DNA of 64,000 bases, from NCBI GenBank assembly GCA_026398615.1, contig JAPLSN010000023.1, forward strand, positions 1 to 64,000. The letters are read 5' to 3'. Below are positions 9,624 to 16,749 of this stretch, piece after piece (position 1 is the stretch's first letter; every line of letters starts with the position of its first letter). Position numbers and translations under genes: made by a program. This stretch comes from Spirochaetota bacterium. GTDB lineage: Bacteria; Spirochaetota; Spirochaetia; Treponematales; UBA12059. The notes beneath the pieces were generated by a model, which searched no databases, was not told where the DNA came from, and was given only the letters and a program-made list of their open reading frames with translations.

Positions 9624-10214
9624 ATGAAGAGACATGCAATCGCCATGTTCCTGCTATCGTGCATGGCGGCGTCGGCCGTCGCCGAGGAACCCCGGGTGCT
9701 CTGGCGGCTCGATGCTTCAATGGACGGCCGCAAGGCCGAGATCAATCTGTCCTGGTGGTACGACGACGACGAGGGCAGGGAAGTCGCGATAGTTTCCTTC
9801 GGCGTCGCTTCCCCCTCGCCGGGGATCGACGAGCTGTCGCTGAGCTTCAATGCCGGACGGGAACGCGGGGCCGGCGCCCTCGAGAAAGGCGACCTCCTGA
9901 TCACCGTCTCCGGCCGGACCTGGCACTACCTCGAGGAACGCATCGACCTTCGCCTGCCGAGCGGCACGAAGCGTCTTGGGGGTTACATGGACCTGGACAA
10001 TTTCGACGGCCAGCTCAACTCCTTCCTCTTCGCGGACCCCCTCGATCCCGCGACCGCGAAGGAACTGCTCTCCCTGGCCGATTCACACGTCGTCCGGGTG
10101 CGCGTGTACCTGCGGGACGAGGCTCCCCTGGACCTCGGCGTGCCCGCGGCATTCTTCAGGGAATATCTGGGTCTCACGGGCAAGGGGCTGGATGCACTCA
10201 TCCGCGGCAAGTGA
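9624..10214 (+). CDS. Secreted protein of unknown function, full-length paralogue of the 2381 gene
   Basis: A 196-residue product with signal peptide (MKRHAIAMFLLSCMAASAVA). The body is acidic, with WYDDDEGREVAIVSF, VASPSPGIDELS, GYMDLDNFDG and a C-terminal part (VVRVRVYLRDEAPLDLG, GKGLDALIRGK) that is absent from the copy at 2381. The stretch coding for REVAIVSF and SPSPGIDEL is almost identical in DNA between the two copies, which suggests recent duplication or gene conversion. It is divergent from the phosphoesterase operon, separated by about 270 bases that should hold both promoters. GGGAGGG lies upstream of the ATG. No known domain was recognised. Confidence 0.78.
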   Translation: MKRHAIAMFLLSCMAASAVAEEPRVLWRLDASMDGRKAEINLSWWYDDDEGREVAIVSFGVASPSPGIDELSLSFNAGRERGAGALEKGDLLITVSGRTWHYLEERIDLRLPSGTKRLGGYMDLDNFDGQLNSFLFADPLDPATAKELLSLADSHVVRVRVYLRDEAPLDLGVPAAFFREYLGLTGKGLDALIRGK

Positions 10215-10267
10215 CGGCGGAGTTCCCGCTCCTGTTTCCTCATGAAGGCGTTTCCGACGGTTTCGGC

Positions 10268-10468
10268 ATGACGAAGGCCGGCTTCGCGAAGTACTTCGAC
10301 GGCCTCCTGCGCTCCACCTTCGCCAACCCGCGTGACGTCCTGCACGGATCCCACTACCACTTCTTCGTGCTCCACACCGTTCTCGCCGAACTCACCCTGC
10401 TCGTCCTGCCGTTCTCGAAGGTGGTCTACGCCTTCCTCTCACTGCCGCTCAAAGTCCTGAGGAGAAAC
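10268..10468 (+). pseudogene. C-terminal remnant of a NarI/DsrM-like membrane cytochrome b subunit
   Basis: This frame encodes the end of a quinone-linked membrane subunit: NPRDVLHGSHYHFFVLHT followed by ELTLLVLPFSKVVYAFLSLP. The pattern, a last helix with histidines then a PFSK loop, matches the C-terminus of NarI/DsrM/HmeC-type proteins that pass electrons from menaquinol to a heterodisulfide-reductase-like Fe-S partner. The N-terminal four or so helices are missing, and the frame runs on without its own stop into the next fragment; a TGA in another frame at the expected end (CTGAGGAG) hints at a frameshift. The partner remnant follows at once. Confidence 0.6.
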
Positions 10469-10469
10469 C

Positions 10470-10673
10470 ATGGATTCGGAAATGGGCGCGGCGCTCAAGA
10501 CCCTCTTCGAAACGAAGTTCCACGGCGCGATGCGCATGTACCTGGAAACCTGCTCGCGTTGCGGGCTCTGCGTGAAAGCCTGCCACGTGTATGCGTCCAT
10601 GCCGGAAGCAATGAAGGCCATGGGGAATGTCGCAAAAACTGACGCGAAATCATGCGGAGGTCGTCGTGGATAA
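10470..10673 (+). pseudogene. Truncated HdrD/DsrK-like iron-sulfur protein
   Basis: Sixty-seven codons encode the N-terminus of a 4Fe-4S protein: METCSRCGLC-like motif CSRCGLCVKACHVYASMPEA, with four cysteines spaced as CxxCxxCxxxC. Full-length proteins of this kind (HdrD, DsrK, TmcB) have two clusters and CCG domains over 400 residues or more. Here the frame leaves the family after MPEA and ends within 30 residues. GAGGAG precedes the ATG, so a short peptide could still be made. Together with the preceding remnant it looks like the leftovers of a two-gene menaquinol-thiol oxidoreductase complex. Confidence 0.6.
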
Positions 10674-10825
10674 CCCCGGCATCGGCACGATTGGCTTGCT
10701 CGATCGCTTGGCTTCAGTACAGTGATGGTTTCCCGAGCTTTTCGGGAATACCATCGGTGGAATTCCTGAAAACAGGAAACATTGCGCGCTCCTCGGCGCC
10801 AAGGTCTCACAGGCAACGAAAAGAT

Positions 10826-11140
10826 TCAATTCAAGGGGCACCCCGGGATATGGTCCCCTGAGGATCTCTTCGTCGAAGCGGCAGGATTTTGCGCAGAGGC
10901 CACAGCCGTCGCAGCGTGCTCCGACAGGCGGGGTACTGCAAGTGAAACCGGGGATGCTTTCCCGACGTGGAAAGCCTCGGGGAAATACCCGAAATCGTCG
11001 GGCGCCTCGACGTCGAGATCGACGAGGAGCGTCTTCCGGGAACGGGAGCTCGCGAGGGCGAGATGGGCGGCGATCGTCGTCTTGCCGGTACCGCCCTTGC
11101 CGCTCACGACGGCCATCACCGCCGCGCGAGCGTCGCTCAC
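10826..11140 (-). pseudogene. Frameshifted, truncated MinD-family ATPase with ferredoxin insert
   Basis: The first 50 or so residues are a clear MinD/ParA-type ATPase start: VVSGKGGTGKTTIAAHLALA (deviant Walker A) and LLVDLDVEAPD. The frame then diverges. In the +1 frame, at about 10860-10915, the DNA reads CDGCGLCAKSCRFDEEIL, the ferredoxin insert typical of this ATPase class. A single frameshift near 10915-10960 and loss of everything after the first cluster explain both observations. The ATG at 11140 overlaps the stop of the DUF5320 gene (ATGA), so it was an operon partner. Intact homologues are linked to iron-sulfur or molybdenum cofactor delivery complexes. Confidence 0.72.
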
Positions 11141-11508
11141 TTCACCGCGTCTACGTTCGCCGGGACGTTCTCCCCCGGGGCTTCCCCGCGCAGCAGGGCT
11201 TCGGTGCGGGGAAGTTCGGCACGAAGGAACGCCAGGCGCTCCTCGAGTGCAAGTTGGATATTCGCCGTCACAGCCTCATCGCCGCCTGGGCCATAGCCCA
11301 CGGCGAGCCAGCCCAAGCCCCGACCACGACCCATCCCCATTCCGCGCCCTCGACCGTAGCCGCCGCCGTAGCCCATGCCATATCCGGGACCGAAACCATG
11401 GCCTCGACCGTATCCGGGTCCCATCGCTCGAGCACCGCCGCAGGGACCCAACCCCCTGCCTGTCATCGCTCCAGCCCCATCAGGCCCTGTTCCATTGAAA
11501 TTGGGCAT
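11137..11508 (-). CDS. DUF5320-type Gly/Arg-rich small protein
   Basis: A 123-residue product beginning MPNFNGTGPDGAGAMTGRGL, followed by a long low-complexity Gly/Arg/Tyr/Met stretch (about 25-65) and a C-terminal helix (LALEERLAFLRAELPRTEAL) that looks coiled-coil forming. This layout is that of DUF5320 proteins, which sit beside NifX-type and Mrp/MinD ATPase genes in anaerobes; their role is not known. GGAGG lies 5 bases before the ATG. The next gene in the operon is the frameshifted MinD. Two copies of a candidate operator lie upstream. The longer reading from 11547 lacks a ribosome site and is rejected. Confidence 0.75.
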   Translation of the reverse strand: MPNFNGTGPDGAGAMTGRGLGPCGGARAMGPGYGRGHGFGPGYGMGYGGGYGRGRGMGMGRGRGLGWLAVGYGPGGDEAVTANIQLALEERLAFLRAELPRTEALLRGEAPGENVPANVDAVK

Positions 11509-11568
11509 ATACACCTCCACCTGAAAGAAAGATCGGTAGTGCGCCAACGGCGCACGCTTGCCATAAAT

Positions 11569-11613
11569 AGCATATGCCTATTACGACTCACGCAATAATA
11601 TAAGCATATGCCA
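11569..11613 (-). promoter_or_regulatory. Candidate operator: two AGCATATGCC direct repeats
   Basis: AGCATATGCC occurs at 11569-11578 and again at 11603-11612, 34 bases (about three helical turns) apart, each containing the perfect palindrome GCATATGC. The DNA around them is AT-rich against a GC-rich background. A minus-strand promoter with -35 TTGCGT and -10 TGCTAT (17-base spacing) overlaps the proximal copy. This placement upstream of DUF5320-MinD suggests a repressor or activator site. A related GCATATG string occurs in the leader of the NapH-like gene at about 16692. The cognate regulator is not identified; the DUF134 protein at 14382 is one candidate. Confidence 0.45.
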
Positions 11614-11663
11614 ATAATAATCAAGCCTCATCCGTCTTTCCCGCGGTTTTGGTGGCTCGATCC

Positions 11664-12110
11664 TCAGTCGTACGCGGCGCGGGTCGCTTCGTCCGCGAGC
11701 GTGGCATCCAGGCGCTGCTTCCATTCCGGAGCTTTCCACGTCCCGAGCTTTTCATGGATGGCAAGATACTTGGCGGGGATGGGGTGCGTACCGACGATCA
11801 CGCGAACCCTGTAGCGTTCTTCCATGAAACGGGTAAAGTGATCGATGCTCGGGCAGGGCGGGTACCCGACGAGGAAGCCGGTGGCCAGGTGGATGACCGT
11901 GACGCCGTTCTTGACCATTTCCTCGCCCGCGTACTCGATGTTCCCGCCCGGGCAGCCGCCGCAGCTCGTGAAGCCCGCAAGCTCCACTTCGATGCCCCGG
12001 TAAATCGAAAAGGCGCCTTCGCGATTTCTCAGCGCGCGGAAGCATTTTCCGCCCGCGCAGGTCTTGTAGCGGTCGCAGATAATGATGCCGATTCTCTGTC
12101 TATCGTCCAT
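11664..12110 (-). CDS. CGGC-domain protein
   Basis: A 148-residue cytoplasmic protein with the diagnostic central motif FTSCGGCPGGN, and further cysteines in CDRYKTCAGGKCFRAL and YPPCPSIDHF. CGGC-domain proteins are common in anaerobes and archaea and are thought to bind metal through these cysteines; no reaction is established. GGAGG precedes the ATG at 12110, and a TTGACA (12159-12164, minus strand) is a plausible -35. It is transcribed towards the DUF5320/MinD genes but separated from them by the operator region, so it probably forms its own unit. Confidence 0.8.
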   Translation of the reverse strand: MDDRQRIGIIICDRYKTCAGGKCFRALRNREGAFSIYRGIEVELAGFTSCGGCPGGNIEYAGEEMVKNGVTVIHLATGFLVGYPPCPSIDHFTRFMEERYRVRVIVGTHPIPAKYLAIHEKLGTWKAPEWKQRLDATLADEATRAAYD

Positions 12111-12219
12111 GGAAACCTCCTTAGCTATCCAGAAGACGGTATGCCCTTGATTTGTAATTGTCAAATGCCCAGAAACAGCTTCGGAGTATCGGTGTCCCAC
12201 CTATCCTCCGGAAATTCCA

Positions 12220-12358
12220 GCTTGATATGTCGATACCGGTCGACGCGCCGCGGGAGATCAAGGTCCGCCACATCGGGAATTGCCTCAAGGCCGATCCGGC
12301 CTACGGGAAAGGAACCGCCGACGCACTCGGGATACCGCTTTCGGAAGTGCCCTCGTGA
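12220..12358 (+). pseudogene. C-terminal remnant of a catalase
   Basis: The plus-strand frame ending at the TGA 12356-12358 reads [20 protein letters not shown] and then [16 protein letters not shown]. This matches the last 40 or so residues of haem catalases, where a REI-xx-RQI-xx-xx-KADPxYGxxVAxxLG pattern closes the protein. Nothing upstream continues the family: the preceding DNA is the promoter region of the CGGC gene. It is therefore a gene-end fragment left by deletion or rearrangement. Confidence 0.55.
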
Positions 12359-12403
12359 CGGACGACCCCGCGTGCGGAACCCGGTTCCAGTGCGCGGGGT
12401 TGC

Positions 12404-12613
12404 GTCCAGATCGAGGTGGGAGCCCGGTTCGGCGAGGAGGTAGAGCTCGGGCTCGGCGGCCATCGCGCGCGCGATGGCGAAACGGTGGTACTGACCGCAC
12501 GACAGCTCCTGGATCGCGCGTCGCGCGAGATGGCTATCGGCGAGTACGACCTTGGCCAAGGGAAGGGTCGTATCCTGCACTGTCCCTGCGGCTTCCCCGG
12601 CACATACGTCCAT
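12404..12613 (-). pseudogene. Fragment of an ABC transporter ATPase
   Basis: The minus strand encodes about 70 residues containing QELSCGQYHRFAIARAMAAE, a degenerate ABC signature (normally LSGGQ), then PELYLLAEPGSHLDLDA, a Walker B/D-loop region in which the usual DEPTSHLD has become AEPGSHLD. There is no Walker A upstream and the frame then leaves the family. The altered signature and missing Walker B aspartate show that it is not functional. It abuts the catalase remnant in convergent orientation. Confidence 0.6.
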
Positions 12614-12651
12614 CGCTTGACAGTCCGCTCCCTTCCCTTCATTATGGGCTA

Positions 12652-13470
12652 ATGACTATAACATCTCTCGTGGACGACTATTGCCCGAACCGCGGTTTTC
12701 GCGGCGAACACGGGCTGTCTCTATATATGGAAGCCAACGATACTAAGTTGCTCTTCGATACGGGACAGGGCGACGCCTTTCTCGTCAACGCCCGCACCCT
12801 CGGAATCGACCTGTCAGGGCTCGACGCGGTCGTCCTGAGTCATGGGCACTACGATCACGGCGGCGGGCTCATGGCTCTCTACGGAACTTTCGGAGGACTT
12901 CCCCCGCCTCTCTTCGCGGGGAGAGGTTTCGACGAGCCCAGGCGATCCCGAAGCGAGGGCGGCTACAGGGATATCGGCCTTCCGATTCCGATATTGCCCG
13001 CGCGCGCCCCTGCCGCGATCGTTATTGATGCTTTCGAGGAGCTTGTCCCTGCCGTCTTTTTTCTCCCCCATGCGGAGCGGGTCGACGGGACTGAAGCGAT
13101 GCCCCGTTTCCGGAGGATCGTGGGAGAGGCCGATATGGTCGACGATTTCGACGACGAACTCTCGCTCGTCCTTGACGGGAAGGACGGAATCGTGATCGTG
13201 ACGGGCTGCGCTCATCGGGGCATCCTCAATATCGCCCGCGCGGCGGCGCAAGCCTTTCCCGGCAGACCGGTGAAGGCCTTGGTCGGCGGTTTCCATCTCA
13301 TCGACGCGTCGGATGCCGTTCTCTCCCAGGTCGCGCGGGATATCGCGGCACTCGAGCCTGGATTTGTTCTATGCGCTCACTGCACTGGCCTCAGGGGCTA
13401 CGCGGCTCTCTCGGAAACGGTTCCCGGGGAAGTCTCCTGGCTTTCCTGCGGTATGAGTATTTCTCTATAG
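12652..13470 (+). CDS. MBL-fold metallohydrolase (dihydropterin synthase-like COG1237 type)
   Basis: The 272-residue product has the metallo-beta-lactamase signature SHGHYDHGGG at about residues 61-70 (here the variant HGHYDH), an upstream LLFDTGQG, and distal metal ligands in VTGCAHRGI and GGFHLI, ending with CAHCTG. This is the subfamily annotated as 7,8-dihydropterin-6-methyl-4-(beta-ribofuranosyl)-aminobenzene-5'-phosphate synthase in methanogens; in bacteria the substrate is not established. It lies directly before an Mrp ATPase and a NifX-like protein, a common trio in anaerobes. The ATG at 12652 is chosen because the protein then begins at the first beta strand; no strong ribosome site is visible. 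Confidence 0.8.
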   Translation: MTITSLVDDYCPNRGFRGEHGLSLYMEANDTKLLFDTGQGDAFLVNARTLGIDLSGLDAVVLSHGHYDHGGGLMALYGTFGGLPPPLFAGRGFDEPRRSRSEGGYRDIGLPIPILPARAPAAIVIDAFEELVPAVFFLPHAERVDGTEAMPRFRRIVGEADMVDDFDDELSLVLDGKDGIVIVTGCAHRGILNIARAAAQAFPGRPVKALVGGFHLIDASDAVLSQVARDIAALEPGFVLCAHCTGLRGYAALSETVPGEVSWLSCGMSISL

Positions 13471-13483
13471 ATAGGAGTCTATC

Positions 13484-14377
13484 GTGGATCTCGTTCCGGA
13501 AAAGAAGCGCAATCCCAGGATCAAGCGCGTCATCGGCGTCATGAGCGGCAAGGGCGGCGTCGGTAAATCCACCGTCGCCGTCCTCCTCGCACAATCCCTT
13601 GCGGTCCAAGGCAGGAGTGTCGGAGTCCTCGACGCCGACATCACGGGGCCGAGCCTTCCCAGGCTCCTCGGGGTCGATTCCTTCAGGGCCGAATCCGACG
13701 GTCATGTGCTTTTCCCCATCGTCAATGAGGATGGCCTCAAGGTCCTATCCATCAACCTCCTCGGCGAGAACGAGGAGGAGCCCGTCATTTGGCGCGGTCC
13801 CCTGCTCGGGAAGGCGATCGAGCAGTTCTGGGGCGACACCGACTGGGGCGAGCTCGACTACCTCATCGTCGACTTCCCTCCAGGCACGTCGGACATCGCC
13901 CTGACCGCTTTCCAGACCATACCCTTCGCGGGGGTCGTCGTCGTCGGAACGCCTCAGGACTACGTCTCCATGATCGTGATGAAGTCGGTGAAGATGGCCG
14001 GGATGCTCAAGGCTCCGGTCCTCGGCATCGTCGAGAACATGCGAACGATGGTCTGCCCCTCCTGCGGCGAGGAAGTGAAGCTCTTTGACGACGGGGGGGG
14101 CGGGAGCGCAAGGCGCCTGGGGATTCCCCTCATCGCGAGCTTTCCCTGGCGCAAGGAGGTGGCGCAAGCCCGCTCCATCCGCTGGAGCGAGCTACCCGAG
14201 GCGGTGCGGAAGGACGCCGACCGTATTGCGGGCGGGGTTGAACTCGCCCTCGCCGCGAGCGCTTCCTCCCGTTCGGGTGTGGACAGGGAGCCCGAATCGG
14301 TGCATAGCCCCGGCGGCTGCGAGTGCGGCACGGGTCCCTGTTGCGAGTCCTGCGCCGATTCGCCCTCGGCCCGGTAG
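13484..14377 (+). CDS. Mrp/NBP35-family iron-sulfur carrier ATPase
   Basis: The 297-residue product has the deviant Walker A VMSGKGGVGKSTVAVLLAQ, DADITGPSLPRLLG, Walker B YLIVDFPPGTSD, a CxxC pair in MVCPSCGEEVKLF that would bridge a shared cluster in a dimer, and a cysteine-rich C-terminal tail with CECGTGPCCESC. Mrp/NBP35 proteins hold and transfer Fe-S clusters using ATP. The start is GTG at 13484, with AGGAG upstream. It lies 13 bases after the MBL gene and 4 bases before the DUF134-NifX gene, so all three are probably one operon. Confidence 0.9.
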   Translation: MDLVPEKKRNPRIKRVIGVMSGKGGVGKSTVAVLLAQSLAVQGRSVGVLDADITGPSLPRLLGVDSFRAESDGHVLFPIVNEDGLKVLSINLLGENEEEPVIWRGPLLGKAIEQFWGDTDWGELDYLIVDFPPGTSDIALTAFQTIPFAGVVVVGTPQDYVSMIVMKSVKMAGMLKAPVLGIVENMRTMVCPSCGEEVKLFDDGGGGSARRLGIPLIASFPWRKEVAQARSIRWSELPEAVRKDADRIAGGVELALAASASSRSGVDREPESVHSPGGCECGTGPCCESCADSPSAR

Positions 14378-14381
14378 TCCC

Positions 14382-15056
14382 ATGCCCCGCCCGATCAACG
14401 AGCGTCGGCTAGGCGCGCCCATCCCGCCCCGGGTCATGAAGCCCGCGGGGATCCCCGCCCGCGATCTCGAAGAGGTGCGCCTCGGCTTCGACGAGGCCGA
14501 GGCCTTGCGCCTGGCCGACCTCGAGGGGCTCTACCAGGAGGCCGCGGCCAGATCCATGGGTGTCTCGCGGCAGACCTTCGGCCGGATCGTGGAGATCGCC
14601 AGGAAGAAGGTCGCGGACGCCATACTGAACGGAAAAGCCATCCGCATCGACGGGGGCGAGATAGTCATACGGGAGCAAGGAGAAATGAACATGAAAATAG
14701 CGGTACCTTCAATGAACGGAATCGTGGACGAGCACTTCGGCCACTGCAAGGAATTCCTCATCTTCCGGGTGGAAGGCGAAAACATCGTCGAAGAGCCGAG
14801 CATTCCCTCGCTCGAAGGCTGCGGCTGCAAGTCCGGCGTGGCCTCGATACTGGCCCGCGCCGGCGTCACCCACCTCGTCGCCGGAAACATGGGCGAAGGC
14901 GCGGTCCGCGTGCTCGGGTCACAGGGCATAATCGTCGTGCGCGGCGCCTCGGGACAGGCCCGCGCCGCCGCGGAAGCCTTCGCGAGGGGAAGCCTCGCGG
15001 ACTCAGGCGTCGGTTGCGCCGGACACGGAGAACCGGGGCACGAGTGCAAGGATTGA
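14382..15056 (+). CDS. DUF134 DNA-binding domain fused to NifX/NifB-like cofactor-binding domain
   Basis: A 224-residue product in one open frame. Residues 1-100 are a DUF134 protein: PRPINERRLG start, a helix-turn-helix (LADLEGLYQEAAARSMGVSR) and a sigma-like recognition helix. Residues about 102-224 are a dinitrogenase iron-molybdenum cofactor-type domain: MKIAVPSMNG, VDEHFGHCKEF, GCGCKSGVASILARAGV and a Cys/His tail. The second domain has its own ATG at 14685 preceded by CAAGGAG, so a stand-alone NifX-like protein may be made as well as the fusion. Such domains bind Fe-S or Mo-Cu clusters. The first ATG at 14382 has only a weak ribosome site, four bases after the Mrp stop. Confidence 0.85.
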   Translation: MPRPINERRLGAPIPPRVMKPAGIPARDLEEVRLGFDEAEALRLADLEGLYQEAAARSMGVSRQTFGRIVEIARKKVADAILNGKAIRIDGGEIVIREQGEMNMKIAVPSMNGIVDEHFGHCKEFLIFRVEGENIVEEPSIPSLEGCGCKSGVASILARAGVTHLVAGNMGEGAVRVLGSQGIIVVRGASGQARAAAEAFARGSLADSGVGCAGHGEPGHECKD

Positions 15057-15106
15057 AGGAGCCACGCGGCGGGAACCGAGCTCTGGAACACGGTTCACCG
15101 AACCGT

Positions 15107-15143
15107 TAAAAAGAGACCGCCGACGTTTTTTCCGGCGGCGGTT
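15107..15143 (-). terminator. Intrinsic terminator of the NapH-like gene
   Basis: On the minus strand an ACCGCCG arm pairs with CGGCGGT across a short loop containing an A run, followed by CTCTTTTT. It lies 30 bases beyond the stop of the NapH-like gene and in the gap to the convergent DUF134-NifX gene, so it may also serve the plus strand less efficiently. Confidence 0.65.
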
Positions 15144-15172
15144 TGTGCATTCTGCCTTTGACGGCCTGGATT

Positions 15173-16678
15173 CTATTTCTTGATCCTTTCTTTCAGCAAC
15201 GGCATCGTGTAGCCGTACTGGTCCTTCATGTCCCGCAAGGGTTTGTCCACGGCGATGTCCGGAGGCAGGCCCAGCTTGGCGATGACGGCAGCGGTGCTGG
15301 TCGAGAGCGCGAGGGCTATGTCATTGATGCTCATGGTCCCTTCCAGTTCGAAGTCGACCGGTACGACCAGGGCGCCGGCTCCGGGACTGGCGGCCGCGGG
15401 TTTCGCCTTCTGCGCCGCGGCAGGCACGGCCGGGGCTGGCACGGCTGCGGCAGGCTTCGTCGTGTCCGCGGCAGGGGGCGTCTCCCCTTCCGGACTCGCC
15501 GGGGCGAGGTCGCCCTTTTCACCCGCATAGGGAATGCCGAGGATTCTGGCCACGGCCGAGCGCACGGCGTCCGCTTCGAATCCGTCGATACCGGCAAGCT
15601 TGCCCGTGTCCTTGAGCATGGTTTCAGGGGGGACCGTCTTCATGTCGATGCCCACCTCGCGATAGAGCCTCTCGAGATCTATGCCGAATGACTCGGCAAC
15701 CATCGCGTAGGTCGATGAACCTTTTATATCCTCAATGCCGAGGATCCCCGCGGCAGCACGGTCCTGCAATGTGGGGGCGACGAAGCGCAGCATCCCGGCG
15801 GCCTGGCCGATGGCGGCGGCAGCGAAGTAGATGCCGAAGCCGAGAGCCACGATGACCCCGATCCTGACGGCTTTGCCGCCCAAGGCGGCAACGAGGCTGT
15901 TCTTCTTCGTGGGACAGGCGGTGACGCATTCCATGCAGGAGATGCACTCCGGCGAATCGATCGTCCCGGCATGGGAGACGTCGATGTTCATCGGACAGGC
16001 GCGATCGCACCCGGCGCAGGAAATGCAGGTGGATTCGACGCGCTTGATCCTGAAAAGGGGAATGCGGCCCAGGATGGCGTTGACGGCGCCCAGGGGGCAG
16101 AGGTACTTGCAGAAGACGCGCTCGTAGAGCATCGACATCAGCAGGATCGCGATGAGCATCACAAGGCCTACGGCGAACTCGGCCCAGACGGCCGTCAGGC
16201 CGGCGGAGAGGTGGCCGAAGGCTGCAAGGGGATCGTAGGGTCTGATCACGAGCTCGCCAGCCTTCCAGGTAAACCAGATGATCGCCGCGAGAAGCGGATA
16301 CTTCACCCAGCGCAACACCCTGTCCACCTTGGGCGGAACGGTGAGGCGTCGGCCGAAGATTTTCTTCCCGAGCCAGCCGAAAACCCCCTGGAGTGCTCCG
16401 AAGGCGCAGAACCAGCCGCAGAAAAAGCGCGAAAGGACGATGCCCAGGGCGACGATGCCCCCGAAAAGGATGAGGGTGCCGGGCTCGATCTTCTTTATAA
16501 GCTCCCCGCCCGAGACGAATTTCAGGAGAGTCTCGAGCCCGCCGAAGGGATCGAGGGCGTCGATGGAAGGAATGCCCTGCAGCTTCTGATGCAGGATGGT
16601 GAGGGTCGTCAAACCGACGAGCATGATGCCGAGGGTGATTCGCCTGATGATCTGTACCGGAGCGAGCTTGACCGCCAT
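15173..16678 (-). CDS. NapH/YccM-like polyferredoxin membrane protein with duplicated C-terminal domain
   Basis: The 501-residue inner-membrane protein has about five membrane segments, the FCGWFCAFGALQG and FCKYLCPLGA motifs, then two 4Fe-4S clusters (CISCAGCDRACP and CISCMECVTACP) and another membrane segment. These are NapH/NosR/CcoG hallmarks of quinol oxidation feeding periplasmic or cytoplasmic redox enzymes. The C-terminal 190 residues are unusual: a block starting IKGSSTYAMVAESFGI, a Pro/Ala-rich linker, and a second related block FELEGTMSINDIALALSTST, each a short helical domain ending in a leucine-rich helix. ATG at 16678 has AGGAGG upstream. The SHOCT protein gene lies 71 bases upstream in the same direction. 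Confidence 0.87.
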   Translation of the reverse strand: MAVKLAPVQIIRRITLGIMLVGLTTLTILHQKLQGIPSIDALDPFGGLETLLKFVSGGELIKKIEPGTLILFGGIVALGIVLSRFFCGWFCAFGALQGVFGWLGKKIFGRRLTVPPKVDRVLRWVKYPLLAAIIWFTWKAGELVIRPYDPLAAFGHLSAGLTAVWAEFAVGLVMLIAILLMSMLYERVFCKYLCPLGAVNAILGRIPLFRIKRVESTCISCAGCDRACPMNIDVSHAGTIDSPECISCMECVTACPTKKNSLVAALGGKAVRIGVIVALGFGIYFAAAAIGQAAGMLRFVAPTLQDRAAAGILGIEDIKGSSTYAMVAESFGIDLERLYREVGIDMKTVPPETMLKDTGKLAGIDGFEADAVRSAVARILGIPYAGEKGDLAPASPEGETPPAADTTKPAAAVPAPAVPAAAQKAKPAAASPGAGALVVPVDFELEGTMSINDIALALSTSTAAVIAKLGLPPDIAVDKPLRDMKDQYGYTMPLLKERIKK

Positions 16679-16749
16679 GAAGGCCTCCTATATGCATATG
16701 TGCTTGAAGTATAAGCGATACTGTTGTGGGAGCTGGATGATAATCGAGT

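Noticed and set aside
8046-9720. Upstream extension of the phosphoesterase frame and the plus-strand frame over 8046-9425
   Set aside because: The extension overlaps the LTxxQ gene, has no family features and no ribosome site; the clear signal peptide starts at 8043.
11339-11440. Gly/Arg-rich low-complexity stretch as a non-coding repeat
   Set aside because: It is the normal low-complexity part of the DUF5320 protein.
12158-12219. Plus-strand start at 12158 as a real small gene ending in the catalase tail
   Set aside because: The first 20 codons overlap the CGGC-gene promoter, have no ribosome site and do not match catalase.
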